Assembly: GCF_051106095.1 (NCBI RefSeq) | Contig: NC_135787.1 | Coordinates: 171,391,001 to 171,455,000, forward strand | Reading direction: 5' to 3' | DNA: 64,000 nucleotides | Source: Pogona vitticeps | Taxonomy: Eukaryota > Chordata > Lepidosauria > Squamata > Agamidae | Program-made: the position numbers and the translations under genes | Shown: positions 1 through 11,697 of the stretch, in pieces | Layout: each line of letters starts with the position of its first letter | Position numbering within the stretch: position 1 is the first letter of the stretch | The notes under the pieces: generated by a model | What the model was told of the DNA's origin: nothing | Seen by the model: the letters and a program-made list of their open reading frames with translations, nothing else | Database searches by the model: none

Positions 1-199
1 AGACATTATCAGTGTTTGAGGGGGATGCTCTGATCTTCAGACGTGGGCCTCAAAGCTTGAGATGGAAGTGACACCGAATGCCTAGAAAAAGCTGTCTTGG
101 CAACACCAAGATTACCACACCGACTGACTTTATACATCATCAAGTTGGACTGCAATCGAGAATCACATCTATTTGCAGAACTCACCAAGGAACATAATA

Positions 200-632
200 C
201 AGTGGTGCCCCGCATAGCGATGATAATCTGTTCAGGATAAATCGTCGCTATCCGGAAACATCGCTATACGGAGCAAAAAACCCCACAGGAACAAATTAAG
301 CTCTGTTTAATGTGTTCCTATGGGGACAAAACTCACCGCTAAGCGGGAATCCTCAATCCGGCTGCCATTTTCGCTGCCTCGGTAAGCGAGGAATCGGTGC
401 AAAAATGCTGTGGGCAGCCATTTTCTTCTTCCGGTGGCCATTTTGGAACCACCAATCAGCTGTTCCAAAACATTACAATGCGAAGATCGGTAAGCGAACA
501 ACTTACCGATCATCGCAATGAGATGTTTACCCTATCTAAGCATCGCAATGTGGTCACTTTTTCGATCGCAAAATCCGCATCGCTATGCGGATTCTTCGTT
601 AAACGGTGTGCTCGTTATGCGAGGCACCACTG
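200..632. mobile_element. Tc1/mariner-pogo type miniature DNA transposon
   Basis: The ends are inverted copies: the left reads CAGTGGTGCCCCGCATAGCG and the right, on the other strand, CAGTGGTGCCTCGCATAACG. The element is flanked by TA on both sides (198-199 and 633-634), the target duplication of the Tc1/mariner/pogo superfamily. The 433-bp interior has short GCGATG/CGCATCGC-like motifs in both orientations and no transposase, so it is non-autonomous. Confidence 0.8.
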
Positions 633-634
633 TA

Positions 635-3208
635 GTTGGAAATAATTTGGTTTTGAATGGCTGTTGACCTGGCGAGTTAACCAAGAGTTGTCCCAGCTTT
701 TGGATGAGGATGGCTGAGTCTTTGTGAGGCCTTCCTTCTTCCCCTGCCCCCCCCCAATTTCCAAACAGGCAATATGAGTGGGGAGGAGGAAGAAGGGGGC
801 TCATGTAGGGACTAACTCCTATCCTGGAGGCTAAGTAGAAAACTCCAACCAAATGGCATAAGGGGTGAGGCATCTAAAAACATTCTCCCCCAAACAGGTT
901 GAAACCAGCTCTCAACTCACCATAAGTAACAAGCAGCATGCCTGGTGGATTTCTGCCATGAACAAGTTGAGACTTTCATTCATAATTTTTCTGCCCTATG
1001 TCTTAGGAAGTGAATTTTATTCAAGAAAAGCTTACATTGAATGTTTTATTTTTAGTGGTCTAAGTAAAGGTATTGGCTGCTTTGGTATGATCAGCCAGTA
1101 GATGGCACTATGCTCACGTATAAATACTAACCCCCTTTCCCCTCTCCCCTGAGTATTCTTAGCATTTGAGATATCACAAAAAGAGGAATGCAGGATGTAA
1201 ATCTCTCATCCTAGGGCTCGTCATTCCTGTTGGGAACTCCATCTTCTCTGCAAGAACCTGCCCTCCTCTTCACTCTAGTTATTAAGAAGCAATAAATAAG
1301 TAAATAAATAAGAAGCAAGCTCTGGTCATAAAATCTCCCAAGTACAGCCTCTCTCCGAGGCTCCTGGTCAACTCTGAATGACTCTATTCTTGCCACTTAG
1401 CAGAGCTTTTGTTCAGAGAACTATAATAATATGAAAGCCTATCAACTATGAACAAAGGCAGAGGCTGGAAAATTGACTTGTTTTTAACTCTGGTTCCCAG
1501 AACCCTTTAGCCCTGGGACATGTTCAGCTGGAGTCCATAGTAGTACCTTGCCCAAGTTCTCAACATAGGAAGTTGCCCTATTTCGTAGCAGATCATTGGC
1601 CCATCAGACTGAGCGTTGTTCAAGATTTTTTTTCAGCTTTCCCATCCTTTCTTAGAGATGCCAGAGATTGACCTATTGCATCCGAAGTGTGAGATCTACT
1701 GCAGGGCTACATCCTGCCTCCAGACCACAGGTAATGAATGCTGGATTAGGATGAAAGTTGCATGTGCCCTGTTGGTGGTCAATTAAAACTACCAACTGCA
1801 AAATGGAGGCATCAGTCCCTTTGATGCCTTTCTACCAACCCATATAAGTGTGACAATAATGCAAAAAACTTCACTGTCCTTCACTGATATTGTTCATTAG
1901 CCAAATTTGATTCCCCCCCCATTTGATTCCCCCCCCCGATTATCTGGGATTATACGATGGGGGCAATGTGAAAGCTCTACAAATATCAGTAAAACACCAG
2001 CATCTTGGAGGTATAAATGGCTCTGATATGAGCTATGAAATACAACTAATGTTTATTGTCCCTTTCTCTCGCAATAAAAGTCCATCTTTTCCACTCAACA
2101 TGCATTGAGTTTGACAATTCTGTGAACACTGGTTTTGAACAACCCAGGCTGAAAGGAAATAGTGATGCTATGCTAAGAGGAGAATCTGAACAGGTGATTA
2201 AAGCCCAACCAGTTAACAGATTTTTCAAAATAACTTTTCCCTACTCAGAAAATGCTCTTGCTTCTCAATCAAATGGAAAGAACACTGAATCTAAAAGGGG
2301 AGTATTCCTATAATGCACTTTTTAATATTTCTGGAGGTGGGTTCCCATATGCGTACTTGGTTGTGCAATTAGGCAGGATACCTTTCAAGAGAAACCCTTG
2401 CACAACATAAGCTAAGATACAACCTTACATTTGAGTGGATCTTTCCAGTAGAAGTAAAGCAAAACAAAACAAAACACAGGAGAGGCTTTGCATTGCTCAA
2501 AGGCACGGATCCACAACTGAGATATCTTCTCTGCTGAGAAGGAATATGGAAGAATCTAATAGTAGCCGGTGGTAAAATATGTTGGCTGTGTTCAGCCGGC
2601 ATAAAACATTCTTCTAGCCTAGCTTTGTAAAGTACTGGCTCAGAGCATGGAAGTTAATTTTCTGAGAATAAAACTCATAGAATTCCCATGGTTACACAGT
2701 CTGGAGATCTTGAGAGCTGGATCCCAAAAAATTCTTTTTAAAGTCTGAATAGAATACCTAAACTGATATATCCATTGGTCAAAATCCTACTGTGCAAATT
2801 TATGCCCATATAAGCTGATGACATTATCATCTGTGTGCTTTTATTATTCATCAAAAGTTTCTCATTGTACCCTCCCCACAGGATCTGAGGGTCCTCCAGG
2901 ACCCCTTCTGACCATGTGAAGCCTTTGGGAGCCTTGGGAAATGGGGGAGCCATTACTTGCCCCAAATCATCACAAATAATCTCAGTCCCTGGACCTTCAG
3001 AACTTGGGAAGAGGAGAGCAATAAATGAGCCAACAAAACCCTATAGCTAATGACATCATCATTTTGCACAGACATTAATGTGCGCAATAGGATTTTGGCC
3101 ATTATGTGCATGCATAACAGCCAGTTCTATACAAATACACTCTATCCTGCATGTGAACTAGATGCATGTGGATAAAATGTAATCTACTGGGACACTGGAG
3201 GACTTTAA
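635..3208. other. No gene found; unassigned sequence
   Basis: I see no long reading frame, RNA gene or clear mobile element. A C-rich duplication (ATTTGATTCCCCCCCC twice) lies at about 1908-1940 and an A-rich CAAAA run at 2455-2478. A CTCF-like motif at 1095 is listed separately. Confidence 0.5.
1095..1109 (+). promoter_or_regulatory. Candidate CTCF-binding motif
   Basis: CCAGTAGATGGCACT fits the CTCF core CCASYAGRKGGCRSY at every position. By simple base counting such an exact fit is expected far less than once in 64 kb. Motif alone does not show binding. Confidence 0.45.
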
Positions 3209-3424
3209 TAATACTTATGTGCCGCCAAGGAAATTCTGACTTATGATAGCCATTTTCAGAACTTTCTAGGTAGAGGATACTCAGAAGTGGTTTCCCCTTC
3301 TTTTCTTTTCGGGGCTACCCTGGGACTCTGCAGCTTACCCAAGGCCACACAGGCTGGCTGTATTCATAGGAGGTACAGTAGGGAATTGAACCCCACCTAA
3401 ACCACTGGGCTATCCAGCCAGCTT
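3209..3424 (-). mobile_element. tRNA-derived SINE with RTE-like tail, reverse orientation
   Basis: Read on the minus strand it starts GCTGGCTGGATAGCCCAGTGG, a tRNA-like A-box region, continues through a shortened B-box region (GGGGTTCAATTCCC), then 'GCCAGCCTGTGTGGCCTTGGG'-type body sequence, and ends near CATAAGTCAGAATTTCCTTGG. It is the same family as the copies at 26622-26844 and 38487-38716, but has lost part of the head between the A and B boxes. Confidence 0.7.
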
Positions 3425-4206
3425 GGTGAAACAATAATTTGGGGAGTATCTCAGAGTGTATCTGTCTTTAACCTTTGAAAGACATCCCTGCCCTAACGCC
3501 AGCTTTTGTGCTTCCTGATTTATGTACAAGGTAATAACTATCCCTCTTAAATGTATTACATTAGTAAATGTAACAATACAATCATTACATTTATTTATCT
3601 GTCTGCTTCATTTTTGTCTTGCCTTTCTTCTGATTAACTCAACAAAGTATACATATCCTCACAAACGTATACTTATCCTCACAAGAATGCTGTGAGGGAG
3701 GGGAGAAAGCAGGTGAGAGAGAATAAATGGCCCAATGCTCCCTTGGGAATTTTGAAACAGAGCTGACCCACACACTGAATCTCTCAAGTCCAAATCCAGA
3801 ACTGTGGCCATGACACTACCATGCCTGTATTTAATTTAACCAAATGGGAGATACTATGTTAGAATGGTATGATCAATATCTCTGTTCTCGTTCCTGGTTC
3901 ATACCTTTCCATTATCTTGCAGAAGACTGGTCCCCAAGCATAAGAAATGTATTTTGTGAGCCCCACACATTTTTTTCTAGAGACAGCATTCTTGTTTGGA
4001 GGCAGATCATGCTTTCTGAACACTCAAATAGCAGTAGGTAATTGAAGGGAAACTATTCTTCAAAAAAGACAATGCCATTGTAATTTAAACTGCTTCTTAT
4101 CTGGTTGTTGTGCAACTGCATGGGCATCTGCTACAGGTCTGGATAGCAGTAAAAAGTTTTTTAAACACCCCCTACAGCATGATTGATTGAGGACTTTATG
4201 AATTCT
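3425..4206. other. No gene found; possible old SINE remnant
   Basis: The part at about 3640-3790 ('TATCCTCACAAGAATGCTGTGAGG' and following) resembles, in reverse, the body of a common reptile SINE, but is too decayed to assign. The rest is unassigned AT-rich sequence without coding potential. Confidence 0.35.
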
Positions 4207-4269
4207 AATGAATGAATGAATGAATGAATGAATGAATGAATGAATGAATGAATGAATGAATGAATGAAT
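4207..4269. repeat. (AATG)n microsatellite
   Basis: About 15 uninterrupted AATG units. GAATTCT occurs at or beside both edges. Confidence 0.95.
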
Positions 4270-4314
4270 TCTGAGCTCTTCAAGGCGGGTAAAACTTTCC
4301 TGCTCCACATATTT

Positions 4315-4392
4315 TGGACTACAAATCCCAGAATCCCTTACCATTGTCCACTTTGGCTGGGACCTCTGGGACTGAACTTCAAAACATCTGGT
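4315..4392. mobile_element. hAT-like MITE fragment
   Basis: Starts with the arm 'GGACTACAAATCCCAGAATCCC' (first 20 bases: GGACTACAAATCCCAGAATC), a motif recurring through the window in hAT-type palindromic elements, followed by an imperfect inverted partner ending near CAAAACATCTGG. No target duplication seen. Confidence 0.5.
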
Positions 4393-5354
4393 AAATTAAA
4401 GGTTCCAAAGGCTAACTCTGACTTATTGGATAGGTTTGGGATCAAGCAATTAGTTTCAACTAATTATGGTAATTTGCTAACCTTGATTTCTATGACAGCC
4501 AATAACAATTTATATGATAACTTCCTTCAGTCCTTTTTAGTTTAGCATTCACCCACAACTTCAATGGCTTTAACAGTTTCAGTCAATTTGTATTGTCCCA
4601 GCTGCTACCAGCATGAAGGTGGAGAAAAGTTTGAGCCACAGCCAGGAGGAGAAGGGGCCTCATCACAGCAGCTATAGCAACTGTGGAATGGTCAGACTCT
4701 TTTTCTTTTAAATGCTCTGGCTGCAGTGTGAAGCTGACACTGTTGGATGGGAGTCATCAGGAACAGAGCAAGATGAGCACCAAATGTGAGACGCGTGCAT
4801 CAAACAGGGGACACATTTAAAGAGATAATAAAGGAAACAGGGAGAGGGAGAGTCAGAGAAAACCAGGAGCTTCACTCAGAAATCCTGCTTCTTAATTCTT
4901 CATGTTTGGAAAGGAAGAAGATCCAGCTATTCAATAATGTAGAAAATATAGTGCATAGGATCAGAGGCACTCAGAATATTTCTGATTAAGAACCTTGAAT
5001 TACTGACTGATCTTTCTAGGCACATATTGCTCCACTCATATTCCATTGGATCATTGCTGCCTAAATAGACTCAAGTCATCAGTTTTTAAAATGAACCTTT
5101 GGCAGTCCATTGTATTTGAAGAATAAGTGAACATTGTGCTGCTAGGAAGGAAAAGAAGGAAAAGAGATGCAGATCAGTGAAAAGACTTAATATAACAGGT
5201 TGTTGGGGCAGCATTTTCTAATCTGGAACTTTATTGGTAGTCTAAGACATCTGGGAAATTCCAGATTAGCAAATGCTACCCTAAAGCATGCATCTAACAA
5301 CCTGTGAAATCTAAGGCCATCAGGGTTCTGGTCATGATGGCTATATATTATTTC
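4393..5354. other. No gene found; unassigned sequence
   Basis: AT-rich, no convincing reading frame, no repeat that I recognise. Confidence 0.5.
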
Positions 5355-5520
5355 TAGTTTGGGTTCTTCTGAATACCACTTGCTGGAGAACAAAAGTGGA
5401 AGATGCAAGATGTCACCCTTGGCTTACTTCTGGCATCTCAGAGGTGTGTGCTTAGACCTCACAAGACAAACAATGCTACAGTTGATAGGTCTTTGGTCTC
5501 ATACTGCATGGCCCATCGTA
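5355..5520 (+). repeat. Dispersed amniote repeat, old copy
   Basis: Contains CTGAATACCACTTGCTGGAG near the start and GATAGGTCTTTGGTCTCAT near the end, phrases of a widespread reptile interspersed repeat that I know from memory (normally 'ACTAGATGGGCCTTTGGCCTGATCCAGC', quoted in part). Family assignment (possibly a LINE 3' end) is uncertain. Confidence 0.45.
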
Positions 5521-6133
5521 CCTTTCTGTGTTGACTGTGATTGTGGGATCGGTTTCCAAGAAACGGATGGCCATGAGAAGCTATGAGTTTCATCCTCCAG
5601 GTATATCCCCTATTAAGTTAAAAAATGCTTACTCCTAGGTTAGTGTGCAGATTAACCATGTCTCCTCCAGTACTGGTCAAAGAGAATTTTGAGGTCATCT
5701 GAGCCACTGGTGGCCCTCAGCTTTTTCTGAATGACTTTTAAAAAGCCAGATGCAATGGAAGATTAGATTTACCTGGGGTGACTGGGTGGAGAAAGTGTCT
5801 CTCTTCCAAAATTCAGTGTGTGGAACCCCCTGCTATGGCTACAAACTGTGAATCTTGCTAGAATGTTCTGATGTACCTTCCCAATGCAGTGTCATGAAAG
5901 GAAGATTCAAGTTATGATGGCTGCAGGTACCTTCAGGACTGGAAATAGCAAGCTTCATCTGAATACATTTTTAGTGAACAAGTCCCGATTGTGGGTTTTC
6001 TGGAGGAATCTGGACAGCCATTGTATGGCAGAACTTGGGGAAGTGGCCTTTTGGTTTACAATTCCCAGAATGTCCATTGCCATCTGGGGAACTCTGGGTG
6101 CTTGTGGTCCATAAATAATGTTACGAGCTCCTG
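5521..6133. other. No gene found; one MITE-like arm
   Basis: Mostly unassigned. At about 6035-6115 an arm ACAATTCCCAGAATG is followed by a partial inverted partner near TGTGGTCC, suggesting an old hAT-like palindromic element. Confidence 0.4.
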
Positions 6134-6149
6134 TATGTGAACATGATAA

Positions 6150-6489
6150 ACGGGACGTGATGGCGCTGCGGGTTAAACCACAGAAGCCTCTGTGCTGCAA
6201 GGTCAGAAGACCAGCCGTTGTAAGATTGAACTCAAGTGACGGAGTGAGCTCCCATCGCTTGTCCCAGCTCCTGCCAACCTAGCAGTTCGAAAGCATGCAA
6301 ATGTGAGTAGATAAACAGGTATCACCACGGTGGGAAGGTAACGGCATTCCATGTCTAGTTGCGCTGGCCACATGACCACAGAAATTGTCTTCGGACAAAC
6401 ACTGGCTTTACAGCTTGGAGACGGGGATGAGCACTGCGCCCTAGAGTTAGCCACGACTGGACTAAATGTCAAGGGGAACCTTTTTTACC
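6150..6489 (+). mobile_element. SINE with BovB-type 3' end (Sauria SINE-like)
   Basis: A 340-bp element with a 16-bp exact target duplication, TATGTGAACATGATAA, at 6134-6149 and 6490-6505. The head GGGACGTGATGGCGCTGCGG is followed by tRNA-promoter-like sequence. The tail runs through CCTAGAGTTAGCCACGACTG to AATGTCAAGGGGAACC. In sister copies the tail reads GAGTCGGACACGACT, the same as the 3' end of the BovB LINE at 12290-13024, so BovB enzymes are the likely mobilising machinery. The exact duplication argues for a fairly recent insertion. Confidence 0.88.
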
Positions 6490-6505
6490 TATGTGAACAT
6501 GATAA

Positions 6506-7554
6506 GTGTATAGTGGGGCTTAGGATGGTTCTTCCTATGCTTTTATGAAGGATCATTGAGCAAATGGTCATCTTGAGAGATAGGTTACCTACAGGTAACA
6601 AACTGTTCATATCAGCTCGGTCTTGCCAGGTTGCATGAGAGAAAGAACATTTGTACTCTTCTGAACTGTAGTCCTGTACATAAAGATGAAGACACGCTGA
6701 AGCCCTAAACTATGCCTAGCTTAATTTTATTTTATGTCAATATTTAAAGACCACTCATAATCCTGAGCCACTAAGGTATCATTTGCATAATGTTTGCATA
6801 AAATCCAACCTTGCGCACACAATTTAATTGCTAACTTATGTGATTTTAAGTAGTCTCTTTGCAGGACTGAAACTTCAGTTTAGCAGCCCAGCCGAGATAG
6901 GGAAATGTGAAAACTGCACAGGAAACCCTTTATAATAGCAGACTTCAAGCTCTTTTTCTTTCCTGAGGACCTCAGCTCAGTCTGTGGTTATGATACCCCA
7001 TCTGAGTCAGCATGTCAATGAATTGGCCAACCCTAGGGTTGCCCAGTTTTGATCTGAACTTTTTCCTCAGGCAAGAATTTGATTTGTAGCTCAGTGAGAG
7101 GATGACTACATGTTTGCTTAGTCTGCTATTCATTCTTTTGCTGGGGCAGACTGGTTTGCTGCAGAACATGGTGATTAGAGAACATATTTGCTGGCACAAG
7201 CCAGCCCCCCCCCCCCCCCGGTTCTACCTTTACCATTCATGCCCCTTCCAAGGACTTCTTTTCTTTTCATGTGGGTAAGGATTGCTCTGTTTTGGGCCAT
7301 TTCCAGCTGGTCTAATCACTAGAAATGAACCAAAGGGAGCCTTCATCTTTGAATTAGCCAATATCATAGAGAACCACTTCATGATATTGGCAAATTAAAC
7401 ACCTGGCTTTGTGATTGGGCCAAGGAAGTGGGGAATTTTTTTTTAATTGTGTATTAGAGCACCAAATATGTGCTGCATTATTTAAAAGCAATGGATTGTT
7501 ATGCTTTATTGCCTTGAATGTGTTTTTAGCATTGCTTTTGTTCACCATTTCTCA
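6506..7554. other. No gene found; contains a C15 run
   Basis: Unassigned sequence. An uninterrupted run of 15 C lies at 7205-7219. No coding frame with recognisable similarity. Confidence 0.5.
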
Positions 7555-7746
7555 GAGTGGTATTTGTTTGATCATTTTTGATATTTATAAACTTTTTAGC
7601 TTTAAATATTGTCCTTTAATAGTGTAAGCCACCTTTGTATTTTCATTGCTTTTAGCTTTAAACATTGTCTTTTAATGATGGAAGCTGCCTTGGGTCCTTT
7701 TGAAGGAGAAAGGAGGGGTAAATATATATTTTAATTAATTAATTAA
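7555..7746 (+). mobile_element. LINE 3' end (L2/CR1-like tail) with internal duplication
   Basis: Ends GGAGAAAGGAGGGGTAAATA followed by a TTAA-rich tail, the common 3' end form of reptile LINEs of the L2/CR1 group. The part TTTTAGCTTTAAATATTGTC to AAGCC is repeated about 60 bp later (TTTTAGCTTTAAACATTGTC), a tandem duplication within the tail. No protein-coding part remains. Confidence 0.55.
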
Positions 7747-8029
7747 ATCTCCCTTTTCTCTGTCCTTCCTCTCCCACCCTTCAGTTTCATGGCTGGACCC
7801 CTGAGTCCAGTATGATAGGAGAGGAAATGAGCTCTCCATCTGCCTACTCTGGACACACAAGGCATAATTTTAAACACTTCTATCATAACCCCATTTTTCA
7901 CCTCTCCTCTAAACTCCATTAGGAAGGCCAGCCACAAAAGAAAGGATGGGGGCTCCTAACTTCATCAAAAGAGAGTTTAAGAGAACTCTGCCCTGCCACC
8001 CAAGGCTATAGCTTGGGAAAGTTGCTTTT
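7747..8029. other. No gene found
   Basis: Unassigned; no repeat or motif recognised. Confidence 0.45.
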
Positions 8030-8600
8030 TTAAAAGACTACAACTCCCAGAATCCGCCAGGCAGCACAGTACCTAGGCAAGCTAGCTGGCTGTTTCAGGG
8101 AGGTACAGTTCCCCAAAAGAATCCAAGCGCTGGTCAAAGCAGCAGCCCTGCTCTTTTTGGCCCTGACTTTGGAATCAGCTGCTTCGCTCGCCAGCCCAGC
8201 AGCCTGGCTGGAAATCCCCTGGCTCGGTTCTTCTGGCCACTTCCTTCGCTCCCTGCTGCAAGAAGGCAGCCTGGCTGGCTGGCTGGGGCCGCTGATGGAC
8301 GCGGGACACGTGGCCGCACAAAGGAGACACACGACTGACCTCCGCCAAGTCGGCAAGCTGCCCCCGACCCTCTCCCGGCGTCCTTTGCGCCGAAAGGTGC
8401 CTCTCGCAGGAGAAAAGGGGGGGGCAGCACCGACCCCCACCGCCGTCGACCCCCCCCTGCCATCAGAGATGCGCCCTGCATAGCAATCTCGGGACGGCTG
8501 TTGTCAAGAGTGGAGCCAGCAAGCGGGGAAGTTGCTCCATTGGACTACAACTCCCAGAATTCCCCAGTTAGCATCTCCCCCCCACACACACACACAAAGA
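8030..8600. other. GC-rich, CpG-containing block between two MITE-like arms
   Basis: From about 8110 to 8480 the sequence is GC-rich with many CpG. The arm GACTACAACTCCCAGAATCC at about 8037-8056 recurs in the same orientation at about 8544 (GGACTACAACTCCCAGAATT), each preceded by AAGTTGC; they could be remnants of separate insertions. Open frames on both strands here come from base composition and match no family I know. Confidence 0.5.
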
Positions 8601-8705
8601 GAGAGATTCTTACGAATTCTGGATTCTTAAGCTTTCGCTCATCAGGCTAATGGCCTACGTCGTGCCAAGAGCATCGGCCAGGAAACATCACCCCCAAAGC
8701 AAACG

Positions 8706-8707
8706 AT

Positions 8708-8766
<59 letters not shown>

Positions 8767-8769
8767 TTT
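8706..8769. repeat. (ATTT)n microsatellite
   Basis: About 16 uninterrupted ATTT units followed by a unique sequence. Confidence 0.95.
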
Positions 8770-8779
8770 TGCAAGTCCC

Positions 8780-9130
8780 CTTGCTTACCCCATACCTCCC
8801 AGTTAGGCTAATGGAAAGAAGCGGCCACTGGGAGCGCTCCCCTTTGCGACCCATCTCGCGCTCCTGCCTGCAATGCAAACTTGTCACTTCGGGTTAGTTC
8901 GAGGTCTCCGAGGCCGCTCATTAGCATGAGCTGTGGCTAATAGGCGTAAACCCCCTCGGATAATGTCCTATGTTCGAATGGCGTGGGGGAAGGGGGACAT
9001 TGTCAAGGTGTGTTGGGTTGGTTGGTTGATCGGTTTTTTAAAAAAATGTTTTTTTAAAACAATACCTCCAAGGGAAGGGCAACTAGCCGCAAAAACGGTA
9101 GCCCCAGAAGGAGGGCGATCCTGACGTCGC
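8780..9130. promoter_or_regulatory. Candidate upstream enhancer block A
   Basis: Non-repetitive, mixed composition, with clustered homeodomain/POU-like words (CATTAGCATGAGCTGTGGCT at about 8920-8938, GGCTAATAGG, GGATAATGTCC). It lies about 8 kb 5' of the ASCL1 start codon, in the range where the mouse gene has a CNS enhancer (about 7 kb 5', from memory). Conservation itself cannot be seen from one sequence. Confidence 0.4.
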
Positions 9131-9479
9131 TGAAAGTCGTAGTGCCGGGGGGGGGGGGGAGAAAGAGACCAGTGGGGGAAGTGATCTAACTTGGTTCTCT
9201 TCTTCCCATCCCATCATCACTCTGCTCCTCCCCAATCCCCCCACCCCAGGCGAAAAGGCTGAGGCAGGACCCGAAAGAAGACTTTAGAACCATCTCTCTC
9301 CCCCCGCCCCGCCCCCGGCTCGGGTAGATCTCCCTCCGTTGAGAACGCTTGGGTTGGTGAGCGGAGGGAAACAAACCGGGGAGGCGGCGGGGCGCCCCGC
9401 TTTGGCAAAGAAGAATTAATTATCAAGCCGGGGGGGGGGGCATAAAAACCACAAAGCACGATTTGGGGGGGGGGTGCGA
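9131..9479. other. GC-rich stretch with G and C runs
   Basis: Contains G11-12 runs near 9147 and G9-10 runs near 9430 and 9464, plus C-rich stretches. No coding or repeat assignment. Confidence 0.5.
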
Positions 9480-9964
9480 GGCGAGTCTAACAAATTGCCC
9501 CTCTTCGTTGTCCCTACTCCAATCCCTTTTATTTATTATTCGCAACGTCTTGAGGTCAGGCGTTTGAATCAGGAAAGTGATGCAAACTGAAGTTAACTCC
9601 TCTGTGCCTTCCTTTCGCTCTCAGGCCCGCCTTCCTTAAACTGCTGGCTAGCTCTCGCCTTTCGCGCCTGCTTTCTCTCTCTCTCTCTCTCTCTCCAAGT
9701 TGGGGCAACTATTTATTTTTCTTCTTCCCCTCTCTTCCACCCACCCCCCCGCCTCCAGTCTTTTCCCCCCCGACTCCTCTGTGGGAGCGCCGCCCTCTCG
9801 CTCCCTTACCACCCACCGCACGCTCTCGCCTGTTGCCGAGGTGTTTCTATACAAACGGCGGCGTCCAGTTGTCATATAAATTATGACGCGGAGCAAGGAC
9901 CGAAATCGTCCAAAATAAGAGGGAGAGAAGCGGGAGACCTCTCCTCCGGCCCCTTTCCTCCCAT
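9480..9964. promoter_or_regulatory. Candidate upstream enhancer block B
   Basis: Non-repetitive apart from a (CT)n run at about 9674-9696. The segment 9820-9930 looks like constrained regulatory sequence: CTGTTGCCGAGGTG, CTATACAAACGG, GTTGTCATATAAATTATGAC (an imperfect palindrome around ATAAATTAT) and CGTCCAAAATAAGAG. Placed about 7.2 kb 5' of ASCL1. Functional assignment is inference. Confidence 0.42.
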
Positions 9965-11572
9965 CTCCCCCCACCGCACCTCCAGCTTCGTAATAGCGCA
10001 CACCCCCCCCCCATTATTCTTATCCTCCCCGCCCTTCTTTTCTTGCCTGTTCAAAGATTTCAGCCAAAGAGCCTCTGCAACAAAGCACTAATTGGGCTCC
10101 TGGAAAAAAAAAAGGCATGGAAGATAGGTTTCATGAAGTCTCACAATGGCCAAGAAGGGAGCGGGGAAGATCCCTCAATCGACCCCACGCTTCTTTTCTA
10201 AACTCCCTTGCTGAGCAAAAAATGGTCTGATTCTTGAATACTGTACCCAGCAGAGGGGGGCAGTTGGGAGTGAAAGAGGGATGGAGAATGCCCTGTGTCT
10301 AAGGGCCTCTCCCCCACAACTTCTCCCTTCTTTTCTCCCTCTCTCTCCCCCCACCCCTGCCATTCATCTCTTCTATGCGGAGAATAAGCTGGGGTTTTGT
10401 GTGTTACGTTTACTATGAAAGACCTTTTTTTAAAATAAAAAAACCCACACACTTTATTTTCACTCTTAAAGATGGGGAGGCGTGGGAGGGAGGGAGCACA
10501 TGCGCCCGGGACCCAAGCGAGCCGGCCTAGTACTGTAACAAAACAGAGTGTAACAAATCGCCCTACCGCCCCAACCCCAGTAAGCTCCAAAATCTATTGA
10601 TTCTTTTGAAGATCTATATAGGCGCACTGAACTTCGTTCTGCTGATCCCAGAGACGGGCAGTTCATCATAACGCACATAAAGGCGTGGGGTGGGTGGGTT
10701 TTAAAACCCAACAAAAGGCAGAGGAAAATTTAGTTGGGGAGGGGAGGGAAAGGTAAAAGAAGCCAGGGGGTTGCCTAAAAAGAACCAGGGTTTTGCGGCT
10801 GCAATTTGCCCGAGAAAAACAACAATGAAATAATGGTGAAGGACCTTCTTTAGGTGAAGCAGTGAAAGAATATTTATCATCATCAGAAAAACAAGGACTC
10901 TTCACTGCAGGTGCAGAGCTCATAAAAGGGGTCTGCAGGAGAGAAAGGGAGGCTACAGGTTTATATCTACGACTCTCAACAATAGCTACTTTAGTTGGAG
11001 CCAAAAAAACAGCAGAAAACAAAATCAAAAGTAGAATTTTAAGCATTACTCTTGTGCTTCACAAGCAATTCCTGCTGAAATCTGAAAACTTTTCCAGGAT
11101 TGAAAGTTTTGCCATTCATGTTGGGACTAAACCATCATAGGTTGAAGCACTTGTCTCTGTAGTATAGATACAACAAAGAGGCAGACCTGCCGGCTCTCCT
11201 GTGGGGGCCATTCTTACCACATTTATATGGAAATCTTAGGCACATCTACTCAAATGAAGGCCTATTAATTTCAGTGGGGTTACTTCCAGATAAAGGCCCA
11301 TAGAACTGCAGCTCTGGAGAACCAGAAATGGTAAAACCCACTAATTTAGGAGAAAGCCTCAATGAATTGAGTAGAACTTTTTTTTAGTACAGACATGTTT
11401 AGGTATGCATTCAAATGTATATTTGATGGGACTGTGATTTCAAGGATTCTGTATGCTCATCTAAAATACTTTACACTGCAACAAACTAAGGCAGAGTGCA
11501 ATTTTCAAAAACTTGTATGCATATCATACGATATTCCTAGTTGCATCACATGAAGGACATGCTTTTAAACTG
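9965..11572. other. No gene found; unassigned, partly GC-rich
   Basis: Contains A and C homopolymer runs, CpG-bearing stretches to about 10690, and a remnant of a short palindromic repeat at about 11225-11310 (AGGCCTATTAATTTCAGTGG). No credible coding region on either strand. Confidence 0.45.
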
Positions 11573-11697
11573 TAGTGGGGAAGCTGTGGTCCTTCAGATG
11601 TTTGAGGCTTCAACTCCCAGGAACCTTAGTCTGCAGTGACAATGGTTAGGTATTGTTGGAGCTGCAGTCCAAACATCTGGAGGGCTATGCCTTCACT
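11573..11697. mobile_element. hAT-like palindromic MITE
   Basis: Left arm TAGTGGGGAAGCTGTGGTCC then CTTCAGATGTTTG; right arm, reversed, CAGTGAAGGCATAGCCCTCC then AGATGTTTGGACTGCAGC. The inner arms carry the 'ACTCCCAG' motif. Target duplication is not clear. Confidence 0.65.

Noticed and set aside
8157-8483. 108-codon plus frame in a CpG-rich block
   Set aside because: Overlapped by longer frames on the other strand; no motif, no family similarity; compositional.
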